A DNA stretch of 64,000 bases from Pseudo-nitzschia pungens (Eukaryota; Bacillariophyta; Bacillariophyceae; Bacillariales; Bacillariaceae), in the NCBI GenBank assembly GCA_037355855.1, contig CM074764.1:558001-622000 (forward strand). The letters run 5' to 3'. The notes under the pieces are model-generated. The model was not told where the DNA came from. It searched no databases and was given only the letters and a program-made list of their open reading frames with translations. The position numbers were made by a program, and so were the translations under genes. This document shows, one piece after another, positions 1-10,651 of this stretch (positions within the stretch are counted from its first letter, which is position 1; each line of letters begins with the position of its first letter).

Positions 1-1038
1 CCACTGACACTGCTACTATCGTGATATCAAGTTCCAAGGTTCCCATCATCTCAGTGCCATTTCATGCAGATTACAAACGCAAATTAATGTCCATAATTCT
101 TTCGCTCTGCTGTATTGGACACTATATCAGCTGACAGCCCAAGCTCAATTCTAATTCAGCGTCAAATCATGGTCGAGGCTGTACTAGTAGTACTAGTAGC
201 GTATTTGAGTCAAGCATTACTAGTACTATAGGAGGCCTACATTTAGGAAAGAATTTATTCGGAGAACCCCAGGGGTTTACTAGATTGAGGAGGTTATTAT
301 GTGAAGTATTTCTTGTTCCCATAGATTGAGGACCATCAATGAAAATTTCCTGGATATCCCGTATCCAGCAATATGAAGAAATACTACTAGTAGTACTAAT
401 ACTTGTATGAAGTGGTGTTTCTCCTCCTCAACCACCACTCTCCTCCATAAAATAGGTCCTAGTACTACTCCTCTAGTCATCAGCGGATGTAATGGTTGCT
501 CCATTGTCATGCCCTTTTCTTCAGAAGTTACTTCTACAACCTAAGGGTTTGTTGCAGTTTGCGGTTTTCGGGAATCACTCAATGACCAACATTCTTTCAG
601 AGAAAAAGAACCTTTTCGAAAGTCACGACTCAGAAACATTAAAGCCTTGTTCCCGAATGTGACGTCATCGGGTTCAACCGTGAAAATAGACATCCTGCGA
701 ATTCTTATTTTTTGGAATGAACGAGGTTCGCACAAGTCAATGCTGATCATCATCCGTGCGTCATCCGTGCGTGATCGACACAATTTAAATTTCTGCAACT
801 TGAAACTCTCACAGGTCAAGTGACAAGTGAACACACTCTGAAGTACACAATCGAACAGGAACGATACGCAACTTGTAAAAATAGACTGACAAAGTAACCA
901 GTGAGATACGGCTCAAGAAAAAGAAAAGGAGAAGAACTCGATTATAGTTTTGAAACAAGCGAAAATTGAAACGAAGACAGGCATTCCAGCGGAAGACTCG
1001 AAGCACGAAAAGGATACGGTACATACCTCGCCATCCCA
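1..1038. other. Intergenic stretch with CTAG/TAG microsatellite
   Basis: No convincing gene is visible. TAG/CTAG-type tracts lie at about 177-232 and 386-414. Short open frames here have no family signature and mostly consist of repeat. The last 200 bases are presumably the upstream region of the bestrophin gene. Confidence 0.5.
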
Positions 1039-2445
1039 ATGTCGTCCCGTGACAGAATGGAAAAGGCAACCGGGACCGTTCTCCCATTGCATATCCAAAG
1101 ACGCCGCATAAATGATGCAGCAGTATCCAATTGCAACCAAAATGGCGTGAATGGGGATTCGTATTCACCGCCCTACAAGAAAGACGGAAACAACAACAAC
1201 AACCACAACCACGACAAATACTCGGATTTTCCGTTGCTCCAATCGATGATGAAGACGGAAAAACAACGGACCCTGGCACTCAAAAACGAGGGATGCAAGC
1301 AAATAAAGTATCCAAAGAGCAATACGGGTTGGACCCGAACACTTTTCGTCTGGGAGGGGAGAGCTCTGGGTCGGATCCTCCTTCCCTGGTCCGTCGTCAC
1401 GGGGTGGGCCATCCTGTGGGCCGTGATCTACGAGACCCAGTTCCGCGACGGATACGACGACCAATCCAGATCGGAGGACCTTCGCCAGCGCTACGTCGAG
1501 AGCATGCTGGAATTGGTGATCAGCACCACCCTGGGATTTTTGTTGGTCTTTCGCCTCAACCGATCCGCGACCCGCTTCTGGATGGCCCGGGGATCCTGGG
1601 GAATCATAGTGGTCAAGATCCGAGCGATGGTGGGGTCGATCCTGCTGCACGGATCGCACGATCCGTACCACCGGGATCGGGCCGTCAAGTGGCTCGCCGC
1701 CTTTTCCGTCGTGTCCATGAATTATACCCGGGGCGCGACGAGCGGGATCGACCCCGACACGGTGGAGGGACTGCTGACGACGGACGAGCTGGACGCCGTC
1801 AACGCGGCCGCCCACAAACCGCTCCACGCGGCCGACCGGATCCGCTTTCACGTCGGGGAATTGTTTGGTCCTTCCTTCGACGAGGAAGAGGGGCATCATC
1901 GGAACGGCAATGGAACCGGAAACGAAAACGAAAATAATGACGAAAGCGCCGAGGTTGCGGACCCGACCCCCGGCAACGAATTTTCCGCCGCGAGCCACTT
2001 TCGAGCCGCCTCGCGCGCCATTTCCCGATCCAATTTTCGCACCCAGGTACTCATGGGTCTCGAAAAGCAACTGGCGGTCCTGATCGACGAGGAGGGCGCG
2101 CTGGAACGCATCAAGGGGACGCCGTTGCCACTGGTGTACGTGACGCACCTCCGCACCTGGCTGATGCTGTTCCTGCTGTCCCAGCCCTACATCTGGGAAT
2201 CCGCACTGGGCTACGCGACGATTCCGGTGGTGGCGCTGGTGGCGTTTGCCCTGCTGGGACTGGAGGGCGCGGCGGCGGAGGTGGAAGCCCCGTTCCGGAA
2301 GGATCGGACGAACCACCTGGACATGAACTCGTTTTGCGTGACGGTCCTGTCGAACGTTGTCCAGCAGATGAAAGAAGACGCGGATCGCCGTCTCTGGCGG
2401 AAGGAACAACAACAGCAGCAGCAGCAGCAGCAGCAAAAAAACTAA
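1039..2445 (+). CDS. Bestrophin-family anion channel (UPF0187-like)
   Basis: Single-exon protein of 468 residues starting at an ATG. Family knowledge: bestrophins are membrane channels for chloride or bicarbonate; in algae and plants some act in thylakoids or the envelope, including CO2-concentrating roles. Seen here: a polar Asn/His-rich N-terminus (residues 1-95), a first membrane segment near 115-135 (LPWSVVTGWAILWAVIYE), the hallmark second segment with FRLNRSATRFWMARG near 170-190, and a late membrane region (about 375-415) followed by EAPFRKDRTNHLDMNSFC, which matches the bestrophin E-x-P-F...D...LD..xFC motif. The protein ends in a CAG-encoded polyglutamine tail (about 2406-2438). I see no signal peptide or ASAFAP motif, so the target membrane is uncertain. 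The frame is intact. Confidence 0.85.
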   Translation: MSSRDRMEKATGTVLPLHIQRRRINDAAVSNCNQNGVNGDSYSPPYKKDGNNNNNHNHDKYSDFPLLQSMMKTEKQRTLALKNEGCKQIKYPKSNTGWTRTLFVWEGRALGRILLPWSVVTGWAILWAVIYETQFRDGYDDQSRSEDLRQRYVESMLELVISTTLGFLLVFRLNRSATRFWMARGSWGIIVVKIRAMVGSILLHGSHDPYHRDRAVKWLAAFSVVSMNYTRGATSGIDPDTVEGLLTTDELDAVNAAAHKPLHAADRIRFHVGELFGPSFDEEEGHHRNGNGTGNENENNDESAEVADPTPGNEFSAASHFRAASRAISRSNFRTQVLMGLEKQLAVLIDEEGALERIKGTPLPLVYVTHLRTWLMLFLLSQPYIWESALGYATIPVVALVAFALLGLEGAAAEVEAPFRKDRTNHLDMNSFCVTVLSNVVQQMKEDADRRLWRKEQQQQQQQQQQKN

Positions 2446-3558
2446 AGCCATGGCAAAGAATGAAGCATCAACAAGGAACCGATCCATCGGCAATCCAAAA
2501 TCGGCGAGCAAGAACATGACGATGAATCTGTTATGCGACGTTGCAGTGCTCAGCATAAGTATTTCCTGCTGGAAAACCGTAGGTTTCGTTTGGCGTATCA
2601 TTCCAGCATAGAGGATATAGAACTATTCGCATGGTGAGAGCAAAGGATTAAGGATGCAGCAGCGAAGACCACCAACGTACTACAAGAAATCTACTGTCGA
2701 GGGGAATGGTGGGGAAAAAGGATATACCTCCTAGAATAGAAGGGGAGATCATAACTCTACCACATGATACATGAAACTATTGTATTAGATGCTTCCTTCT
2801 TTTTTTTTGAATAGTTTTTTGAACTGAAGTTTGTGTTGCGTGTTTCCCAAGTCAAACTTACATACCGCAGAAACTTGGTGGGGGCCAAGGGATTGATTGC
2901 AACCCAATCTCCCCAAAATAATCCTCTCCTATTTTTTTTGTAAAAAAATGTTTTGGGGTAAGGTTAATCTTATCAGTAACTTACAAGAAGTATGTGACGT
3001 GTAAGCGCGCTACGGCTCACGGCCGATATTTGCTTCGGACCCATCACTGACGCGATGAACGGATCAGCTGCACCGAACCAGAAGCAGGAATGAGTATGAA
3101 TGCCGTACTACAAAATTCTTTTCAGCTGTCCCCCGGTTCTACGTCCCCGACTACTAATTTCTACTGAAACCCGGGGACAGCTGATAGGAATTCTGTAGTA
3201 ATTGCGTACCACCGTTAGTAATTACGGTATGTAGAACACCGTACTCGGGAAAGCTGACTGACAAAAAGGATGTGTCGCAAGGATTGTTTTTTTCTATTCC
3301 AATTCCCATCCTTCGCGTTATCGTCATCGTTGACGTTGTTGGTTGTTTCACGAAAACAATAACCAATCTAGCCCATCTGAGTTGTGTACGGTATTCGCAA
3401 AAACACAAACGAAACAAAGATACCACTCTCGTATCGGTTGCGTGAAAGAGAACCAATCAATCAATCCGTTGGTACTAGAAGTGTAGGCCACACGCACCGT
3501 AACCTTACCCGTACCGTTCGAACATTGCACAATCGATCGATTCAGAGCAGAGACAGTG
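2446..3558. other. Intergenic spacer with an imperfect inverted repeat
   Basis: About 1.1 kb with no gene seen. It holds several GTAAGG/GTAACC motifs, AT-rich runs and a long imperfect inverted repeat listed separately. The region just before 3559 should contain the TrpRS promoter; no specific element is recognised. Confidence 0.5.
3103..3210. repeat. Imperfect inverted repeat, about 40-bp arms
   Basis: The left arm (about 3103-3138) and the reverse complement of the right arm (about 3163-3210) share an ACTACA-AATTC-type outer part and an inner CAGCTGTCCCC core, separated by about 25 bases. It could fold as a cruciform or hairpin. It might be a small foldback element or a transcript-end structure; nothing more can be said. 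Confidence 0.6.
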
Positions 3559-5208
3559 ATGACAACGACGACGACAACATCGACGATACTGATGATGATG
3601 GTCTTGGCCGTTGCGAGTGGATTCCGGGTGGCGTCCGCATTTGCATTCGCACCCGCCATCACGAGACACACGGGCGTCGCCTCGCGAGCGGCCTCGGCGT
3701 GGCAACCTCCAACGCGCCTCTTCCAGTCGACGGCCGCCACCGACGCTCCCACCGGCACCGACCGGGACGCGGAACCCAAGAAGAAAAAGCCCGTCCGCGC
3801 CGAACGCGTTCTGTCGGGAGTCCAGCCCACTGGAAGCCTCCATCTCGGAAACTACCTCGGAGCGATCCGCCAGTGGGTCGACTTCCAGAACGAGGACCAA
3901 TACAACGACGATGGGGAAGTGGTTCCGGTCGAGAACTTCTTTTGCGTCGTTGATTTGCACGCCATTACCATGCCCCACGATCCCAAGGAACTCAAGGAGA
4001 GCACACTGTCGAGCGCCGCCTTGTACATTGCCGCCGGTGCGTAACGAACGGAATTGGCGGTTCTTGTATTTTGTCTTTCCATGTTTTTGTTTTTTGGAGT
4101 TTGCGTTTGAGACGTCGGCTCACTTTCTTCTTTCTCCCAACTTCCATCGATATATTGTCGCGGTGTTGTGGATACGGCGAACGAAATAATGACGTCCGGA
4201 AATATTTGTCTCTCCAACTCCTTCTCAACAACACACGACAATTTACCTCGCAACGTTTGATTTCAAAAAAAAAAATGGAACAAAAATTGCGACACACGGC
4301 AACGCAACGCAACAACAAACAACCAAAACACCGTCGTTATCCCTTTTTGGAACGCGACAGGAATCGATCCGGCCAAGTCGAAGATCTTTGTCCAGTCCCA
4401 CGTCCCCGCCCATTCCGAGCTTGCCTGGTTGCTCAACTGCGTCACGCCCATGAACTGGTTGGAGCGCATGATCCAGTTCAAGGAAAAGTCCAAAAAGCAG
4501 GGCGAATCCGTCGGCGTCGGTCTCTTCACCTACCCCATTCTCATGGCCGCCGACATCATGCTCTACCAATCCACCAAGGTCCCCGTCGGCGAGGACCAGA
4601 GGCAGCACCTGGAATTGACGCGAGACGTCGTCCGCCGGTTCAACGACATGTTTTGCAAGGGAAACCAGTACAAGAAGCGCTGCAAGGCGGCCGGCGTTCC
4701 GTCCCGGCCGGTCTTTGTCGAACCCGATGCCATCATTCTCAAGGAGGGGGCCCGCGTCATGAGCCTGACGGACGGCACCTCCAAGATGTCCAAGAGCGAC
4801 CCCGCGGACGGCTCCCGAATCAACGTCCTGGATGATCCCAAGACCATCCGCGACAAGATCAAGCGGTGCAAGACGGACTCCTTCCAGGGCATCGAGTGGG
4901 ACAATCCGGAGCGACCGGAGGCCACCAACCTGCTCAACATTTTCGCGGCCGTCCAGCCCACCAAGCGATCTAGGGAGGACATCCTTGCGGAGGTCGGTGA
5001 CATGACGTGGGGCGAGTTCAAGCCGGTTCTGGCGGAGGCCATCGTCCAGCACCTCAAGCCCATCCAGGACCGATACCACGAGGTCCGATCCGATCCCGCC
5101 TCCCTGGAGGCCATTCTCAAGGATGGCGCCGACGCTGCCAACGCCGTTGCCTCGCAAACCCTCGCCAACACCAAGGTTGCCATGGGATTCGTGCCTCCCT
5201 CGGAATAA
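3559..5208 (+). CDS. Plastid-targeted tryptophanyl-tRNA synthetase
   Basis: Two exons (3559-4036 and 4361-5208), 441 residues. The intron 4037-4360 has a GTGCGT donor and CGACAG acceptor and joins in frame to give [10 protein letters not shown]. The enzyme charges tRNA-Trp with tryptophan using ATP. Class I signatures are visible: [11 protein letters not shown] (HIGH-type, about residue 97) and SKMSKSDP (KMSKS loop). The N-terminus is a hydrophobic signal peptide followed by VASAFAFAP, the diatom plastid-import motif, so an organellar, bacterial-type enzyme is inferred. GTG at 3556 is in frame but the ATG at 3559 is the better start. The intron contains a GCAAC pentamer run near 4297-4315. 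An overlapping AATAAA lies at the stop. Confidence 0.92.
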
Positions 5209-5867
5209 ATCGATCGATTTTCTAATAAACAAACCTGTATTGCGAATAATCCCTCGTTTTCCAGAGTTAGAAGAGCACTGTAGAAAGAAGATACGTTTGA
5301 CACCGTTACTAGGAAAAGAAAATATTGATTTTATGCGAAGTGTCGTTTACCACACGTTCGTTTCATGACATTCTCTCAGACGGACCAACAAAGTTATCTG
5401 ATAGGTTCATAAAGTCTGTTCTCTGAACTACTTCCAGACATCTCAAGTCAACGAAGGCAGGTCGAAACGTTTCGTTACACTACTGTAACTAACAGTACTT
5501 CTTACCGTAGTAGCATAAAAAAAGGAGTAGTATTTATTTTACGAAAAAATAGTGTGATAGTGTAGTAATGATCTGCTTGCTTGCTGCTGGATAGGATCGT
5601 TCGGAATAGTTTGCAACAACACCACACAATGTCCGCATCCATCGGATTGCCCCGCTTCAATTCGTTTGTAACCCATCCACAACGATGCGGAACGGTACTG
5701 GTTGGCGTGTGTGTGTATGTGTGTGTTTGCTACGCTTTTGGTTGTGTTCTTTCCTCCTGGTTTTGTTTGTTTGCACGTCTGCGACCAATTTCCTCGGGCG
5801 GTTGTCTCACAACAGTGCAGTTCGGACCGTACCAAACCGCAATTTTCGGGGGTCCCAACGAAATCGC
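5209..5867. other. Convergent intergenic region
   Basis: Lies between the 3' ends of the TrpRS gene and the minus-strand plastid protein. AT-rich with a GTGTGT run near 5706-5730. No gene or RNA recognised. Confidence 0.5.
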
Positions 5868-6949
5868 TTAGAATCCTCCGACGGGATCGAGCATGATTCC
5901 GGCCGCCAGGGCACCAATTCCGAGAACAACGATTCCAACGGCGGCAATAACAGCACCTCGCTGTTCGTCGGCGGTTTGGACATCGACGAGTGCCTGGCAG
6001 ATATCGTTTTCGGCTCCGGAGGTCTCGCACTCAGTGATGCGGTAGACCCATCCACCGGGAGCGACAGAGTCGTCGAGGTAGGAGTACTTTCCTCCGTCGA
6101 CGCCCTTGGAGGCGAGGGGTCCCCAGGTCTCGTACGAAGCGATCACCTCGAAGTCATCCGTTCGGGCCTTGCGGCGCTTGATGGCGAATCCCTTGGTGGA
6201 AGCCTCCGAGCTGGTGGCCCAGGTGAGCTCGACCTCGTTGTCGGAGACGACCTTGATGTTGAGGCCACCACCGGAGAGTTCCTGCGCCTGGGAGTCCATG
6301 AGGAGGGCTCCGGAAACGCCGGCCTCCTGGTCCTTGCGCTTGCGGCGGGCCTCGGCCTTTTGCTTCATGACGGTCTTGATCTCGGCCTCCTGTTCGGGAG
6401 TGATGGCCATCCACGGAGCGTACTCGACACCGTTCGCGTTTCGCAGGTTGGAGGCGCGCTTCATCTTGGAGATCTCGACCTCGGCCAATTGCTCGACCTC
6501 TTCCTCGAGGGTCATGTCGTCAACGTTCATGGTAGCGGCCGCGGGAGCAGCAGGGGCGGGCTCCGCAGCATCGGAGGAAGAAGATTCCTCCGACGCGAAA
6601 AAGGGGGCGTTCATGTTGAGGGCAACTGCGAACGGTATCGGGATGGAAAGAAACAAGAACGGCGATTCGTGAGAACACAAATAGATACACCGAGCGAAAA
6701 TTCGACGGCAACTTGAATTCTATTCAGCTCGAATCCGATTCTTTAAAAGTAACTCCTGACCAAAACCTAAAGGAGTCATAAGCGTAACTTTGACTTCTCT
6801 CTGTACTGAAACGAAAAGGCTCAGCATATCAAAGTTCCGTCCAACTCACCATCCAAGCGAGGCTGTTGGATAGCAGCGAGAGGCTTTCCAGCGGGAGCGA
6901 AAGCGGTGGCTCCCTGAACGAGAAGTGCAACAGTGATAAGCTTGTTCAT
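5868..6949 (-). CDS. Conserved plastid protein with C-terminal membrane anchor
   Basis: Two exons (6949-6850, 6625-5868), 285 residues. The first exon encodes a signal peptide ending in the import motif ATAFAPAG. The intron (6849-6626, GTGAGT...CGCAG) joins in frame to NMNAPFFASEE. The mature part has an acidic Ala/Pro-rich start, a helical segment rich in Glu/Lys/Arg (MKRASNLRNANGVEYAPWM, then Ala/Arg/Lys-rich), a beta-rich middle resembling a fibronectin-III-like fold (ELTWATSSEASTKGFAIKRR, WVYRITECETSG) and one C-terminal transmembrane helix (GAVIAAVGIVVLGIGALAAGIML) with a short tail. I infer a thylakoid or envelope anchored protein. It resembles unnamed diatom plastid proteins; I do not recognise a named family and assign no reaction. 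Confidence 0.85.
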
Positions 6950-7775
6950 CTTGACTTCTAATGTTTTCGGTATAAATAAATAACTATGAGCAATTTCGTT
7001 AGGAAGTCGAGTCCGTCGTCGGTCCGAATCTTCGAGGATAGGTGAGGAGGATCGAGGATGATGATTGTTGGAGCAGTGCTGCGGTGTGTGTCTCTGTGTC
7101 AGTAATTCGATTCAACACCAACAGGCAATAAGCGCACGAAAAGATGATTCGCGGTTTCCCGTTAAATCACAAGGTATCATTTTTGGGAAACATCATCCTG
7201 GAAGTTTCGTATTGTTTGTGCGTGTTGGGTGAATTTTGATGGTTTCTACTGACGTCGTTGGAGCATGCGTGTCAGTGTAGACCGTCGCGCAAACAATCCG
7301 GGACCGAAAAGTATTCGGGATTGATTAGTATTTTCCTCTTTGGCCAGGTACATGTAGTATCATAAGATAAGTAGATATTAATATACATTTAGTAGGTATG
7401 GAGGGAAAGACCCTATCCGATTCATTCGTTCCCCCCCTTTTCGAAATCCAAAACTTCCAAACCCTAGAGTTTAGCAAATGCAGGCCATACCGGGTAGCAA
7501 ACCTACCGGTAACCTTTTAAGGTTACCTTTTGTGCTTTTTCGAATCCCATCCACCAAAAAGTGTTAAATGTAAACTGCCAAGAGGTTTGTATCTGTCGGC
7601 AACAATAACTTCACAACAGAGGTAAATTACAACGGCACTCGTACCAGGTGCAACATCGTCAGTACTTTCAACTTTTTGACAAGGCGCAATCGGACCTGAC
7701 AGTCCCATCGATCCGAACTAGAGGCGCAGAAGGCCAAAGAAGCGATACGATAGATACGATAGGATACAACCAACA
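6950..7775. other. Divergent intergenic (promoter) region
   Basis: Separates the minus-strand plastid protein from CLP1 on the plus strand. It carries a palindromic GGTAACC...GGTTACC element at about 7507-7527, one instance of the motif recurring through the window. No gene seen. Confidence 0.5.
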
Positions 7776-9545
7776 ATGGCATCCAATAGCGGAGACGTCG
7801 CCATGGGCAGCAGCGGAGACCCAAGCAACAATAACAGCAACATTTCTACGGAGGGCCTTCCACCTCTGGCCCCTGGACGGGAACGCCATGTCCTCCAGAG
7901 ACGCGAGGAACTCCGCTTCGAGGTGACCTTTGGGGGATCCGCCTCGTCCACCCTGAGCAACGCCTCGGGAACCACCAGTTTTTGCCTGCAAAAAGGATCC
8001 TGCGAGCTCTACGGCTGCGAGCTGGCCCTGGGAAAGACCTACACGATTGCCCACGGGGGAATCAAGGCGGCCCTCTTCACCTGGCACGGCTGCGTCATTG
8101 ATCTGGGGGCCGCCGATGACGGAGAGGGATCGTCCTCTGCGGGGGTGGACTTTTTTTCCTACACCAGCGACGAAACGGACACCAATGTGGCCTTTGTCAA
8201 CACCCACGCGCAGCTGGAAGCGTTGCGGGACGATGCGGCGGCGGCCAATGCCAGCAGCAACAACAACAATAATAATAACAACAGTAACGGCAATAGCAGT
8301 GCTCCGCAGAACGACTCTCCCGAGCACAACGGGCAGGGTCCGCGGGTCATGGTGGTGGGACCTCCCGAGTGCGGAAAGACGACCCTCGCCAAAACGCTGG
8401 TGGCCTACGCCTGCAAGGTGGGACGGACTCCGCTCTACGTCGATCTGGATCCCATGGACAATTCCATCTCGGTTCCGGGATCCCTTGCGGTAGCGCCGAT
8501 GCACCAGTCCGCGGTGTCGGTAGAAACCTACGCTACCACAGGGCTTCCGATCCACGGAGGAGGTGCCAGCGTCGGTGCTGGAAACAGCAACAACAACAGC
8601 GGGTCTGCGACCGTCCATCCGCTCGTGGTTTACCACGGATCGACGGAAAAACTCCACCCCGATCTCTTTCGGGGACAGGTCGACTCGATTGCCAAGCGCA
8701 TCGAAGCGCGCCTGCGAGCGGACGATATGGCGCGATCCTCGGGAATCATCGTCAACACCAACGGGTGGATCCGGGACGAGGGATACGAGTGCCTGCTGCA
8801 CGCGGCCAAGGTCCTCAAGATTTCCGTTCTTCTGGTCCTCGGCCACGACCGTCTCTACAGCATGCTGACGAGCCACTACAAGAAACAACAAAAGCAGCGC
8901 GACGAGGCCAGCGCCAATGCCGCGGAGGGAGAGGGTGCAGCATCGTCGTCGTCGTCTCTTCCGCCGCCGCCTCCGAAACTCCTCAAGCTCCCACGCTCCG
9001 GGGGCGCCGTCAGCAGGCAGAGCCGCTTCGTGGCGAGTTGCAGATCCCGGGCCGTTAAGCGGTACTTTTACGGGGACCTGGTGGCCGATACGAGCGAGAC
9101 CGGCGCCGACGACCCGGCGGTGGCCGCCGCTGCCGGCAAGGTCTATCGCCTGGCCAACCAGCTCACTCCCTTTGCGGTCCAGGTCCCCTTTGGGGAGGCC
9201 CGGGTCTACAAGGTCAGCAGCATGGCCCTGAGCAACTCGCTGCTGCCGGTCAACGCGGCCCACCAGTCCACCGACGCCATCCAGCTGGCGGAGGTCGACA
9301 TTGTGGGGGATCCGGAGGCCGCCAAGTTGCTCCAGCACGCCCTCCTGGCGGTCTGTCACCCTTCGGCCGTTGAGGCCTACGAGGCATCGGGTGTGGGCCG
9401 GGATCTGGTCACGGCGGGGGTTGCGGGATTCTGCGCCGTCGACAAGGTCGTGACGGAGACCGACCAGCTCCACCTGCTGAGTCCCTGCGCGGGGGGGCTG
9501 CCCTCCAAGACATTTGTAGTGGGGGACATTACATGGATGGAATAA
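7776..9545 (+). CDS. CLP1, pre-mRNA cleavage complex / polynucleotide 5'-kinase family
   Basis: Single exon, 589 residues from an ATG. Family knowledge: CLP1 is part of cleavage factor II in mRNA 3'-end formation and, in animals, an RNA 5'-kinase in tRNA splicing. Seen: an N-terminal beta domain (about 45-150, LRFEVTFGGSAS), a Walker A loop GPPECGKTTLAK at about residue 196, PLYVDLDPMDNSIS shortly after, the central P-loop domain with GIIVNTNGWIRDEGYE, and a C-terminal domain ending GGLPSKTFVVGDITWME, which matches the usual CLP1 end. It is longer than the animal protein because of Asn-rich (about 160-180), Gly/Ser-rich and Ser/Pro-rich insertions. Kinase activity cannot be judged here; the P-loop lysine is present. 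Nuclear localisation is inferred from the family. Confidence 0.93.
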   Translation: MASNSGDVAMGSSGDPSNNNSNISTEGLPPLAPGRERHVLQRREELRFEVTFGGSASSTLSNASGTTSFCLQKGSCELYGCELALGKTYTIAHGGIKAALFTWHGCVIDLGAADDGEGSSSAGVDFFSYTSDETDTNVAFVNTHAQLEALRDDAAAANASSNNNNNNNNSNGNSSAPQNDSPEHNGQGPRVMVVGPPECGKTTLAKTLVAYACKVGRTPLYVDLDPMDNSISVPGSLAVAPMHQSAVSVETYATTGLPIHGGGASVGAGNSNNNSGSATVHPLVVYHGSTEKLHPDLFRGQVDSIAKRIEARLRADDMARSSGIIVNTNGWIRDEGYECLLHAAKVLKISVLLVLGHDRLYSMLTSHYKKQQKQRDEASANAAEGEGAASSSSSLPPPPPKLLKLPRSGGAVSRQSRFVASCRSRAVKRYFYGDLVADTSETGADDPAVAAAAGKVYRLANQLTPFAVQVPFGEARVYKVSSMALSNSLLPVNAAHQSTDAIQLAEVDIVGDPEAAKLLQHALLAVCHPSAVEAYEASGVGRDLVTAGVAGFCAVDKVVTETDQLHLLSPCAGGLPSKTFVVGDITWME

Positions 9546-10651
9546 TCGTGATAGCAATCACTCTGAAAGCCACTGCCGGTACCAGGGGACAGACGAGTGC
9601 CGGGTCGGCACCGCGAAAATGCATCCTCACGAGGAACCACAATTTTGACCAAACCAATGGGAACCACCACCGCCGCCGCCGCAGTCACAAACAGAGGGAG
9701 ATGGATCGCGGTGCCCCTACCGCAAAGTAATAATGCGATGCGAGACAATGGATTGCGCTATGCAATACAGACTTTTTGCCGTTCAGTCGTAGTGAAAGGT
9801 CGTGCGTCACGGGAAATGTGCTAGAGTTGAAGTAAAAAAGTCAAATTAATACTAGCAAACCTTAGATTCATGGAAGAGCTTGCCAGCGGCACGAGGCGGT
9901 TGGATCTTGCGATCCGCAAATCGGAAGCAAGGAACGCCAAAACGATTTCGATGCTAATGTTGGAAAATTGATCGGTTGGGGGTTATCCTAAGTAGGAGGA
10001 GTAGTTTTTCTAGCAATGGTACTAGTAATTCCTTCGCTAAGATCCAAAGCCATCAAATACAGCAACAACGTTCTTTTTGTATTCGGCACTTTCCAATCCT
10101 ACCTCAGTGCATCGTAGCATAGAAATAACATGCGTTCCATCGTCAAAAGATGCTTGGATTTTGTCGTGCTCCCCGGAGTTATTGTAGCAGGTAATTCGTA
10201 CATTGTAGCGGGTAATTCGAACTATTCCCTCGCAAGAGACTGCTATGCGGGTGACCCTCGTGTGCCACTCGGGAACCTAACCTTCGCATAACTTTCCTTG
10301 TAGAACAGCCTAAGATTTCCCTTCATTCAAGAGGATGAGAGGGTCGAATGCTTCCCTATCTCACAAAATTGCTGCGGTAAAAACAACTTCATGTGAATAA
10401 TTATTTTTACTAATTTACAGTACACTTCAATATACTTCGTCAAACACATAAAAAGGGCAAGAAGGTCGGTAAATGTTCTTTGGCAGTACAGGCAAGGTTC
10501 TCTATTCGGTAGAGAGCCCAACCGTTCTCCGACCCCTCATTCGTCACAAGTGAATGCACACAACGATTTGCACCCTGTGCTTTTCATTTTAGTTGAGAAC
10601 TGCAAAAACGTCGCGTTTCTCCCGGTGGGATTAGGCTTTTCGTAGGAATGT
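9546..10651. other. Intergenic spacer
   Basis: About 1.1 kb between the ends of CLP1 and the minus-strand TPR gene. No gene, RNA or repeat family recognised apart from short CTAGTA and GTAGC repeats. Confidence 0.5.

Noticed and set aside
1165..2601. Long minus-strand open frame opposite the bestrophin gene
   Set aside because: It is the shadow of the GC-rich plus-strand gene; its translation is Arg/Gly-rich with no domain.
7668..9557. 629-codon minus-strand frame opposite CLP1
   Set aside because: CLP1 on the plus strand has full domain support; the antisense frame is a composition effect.
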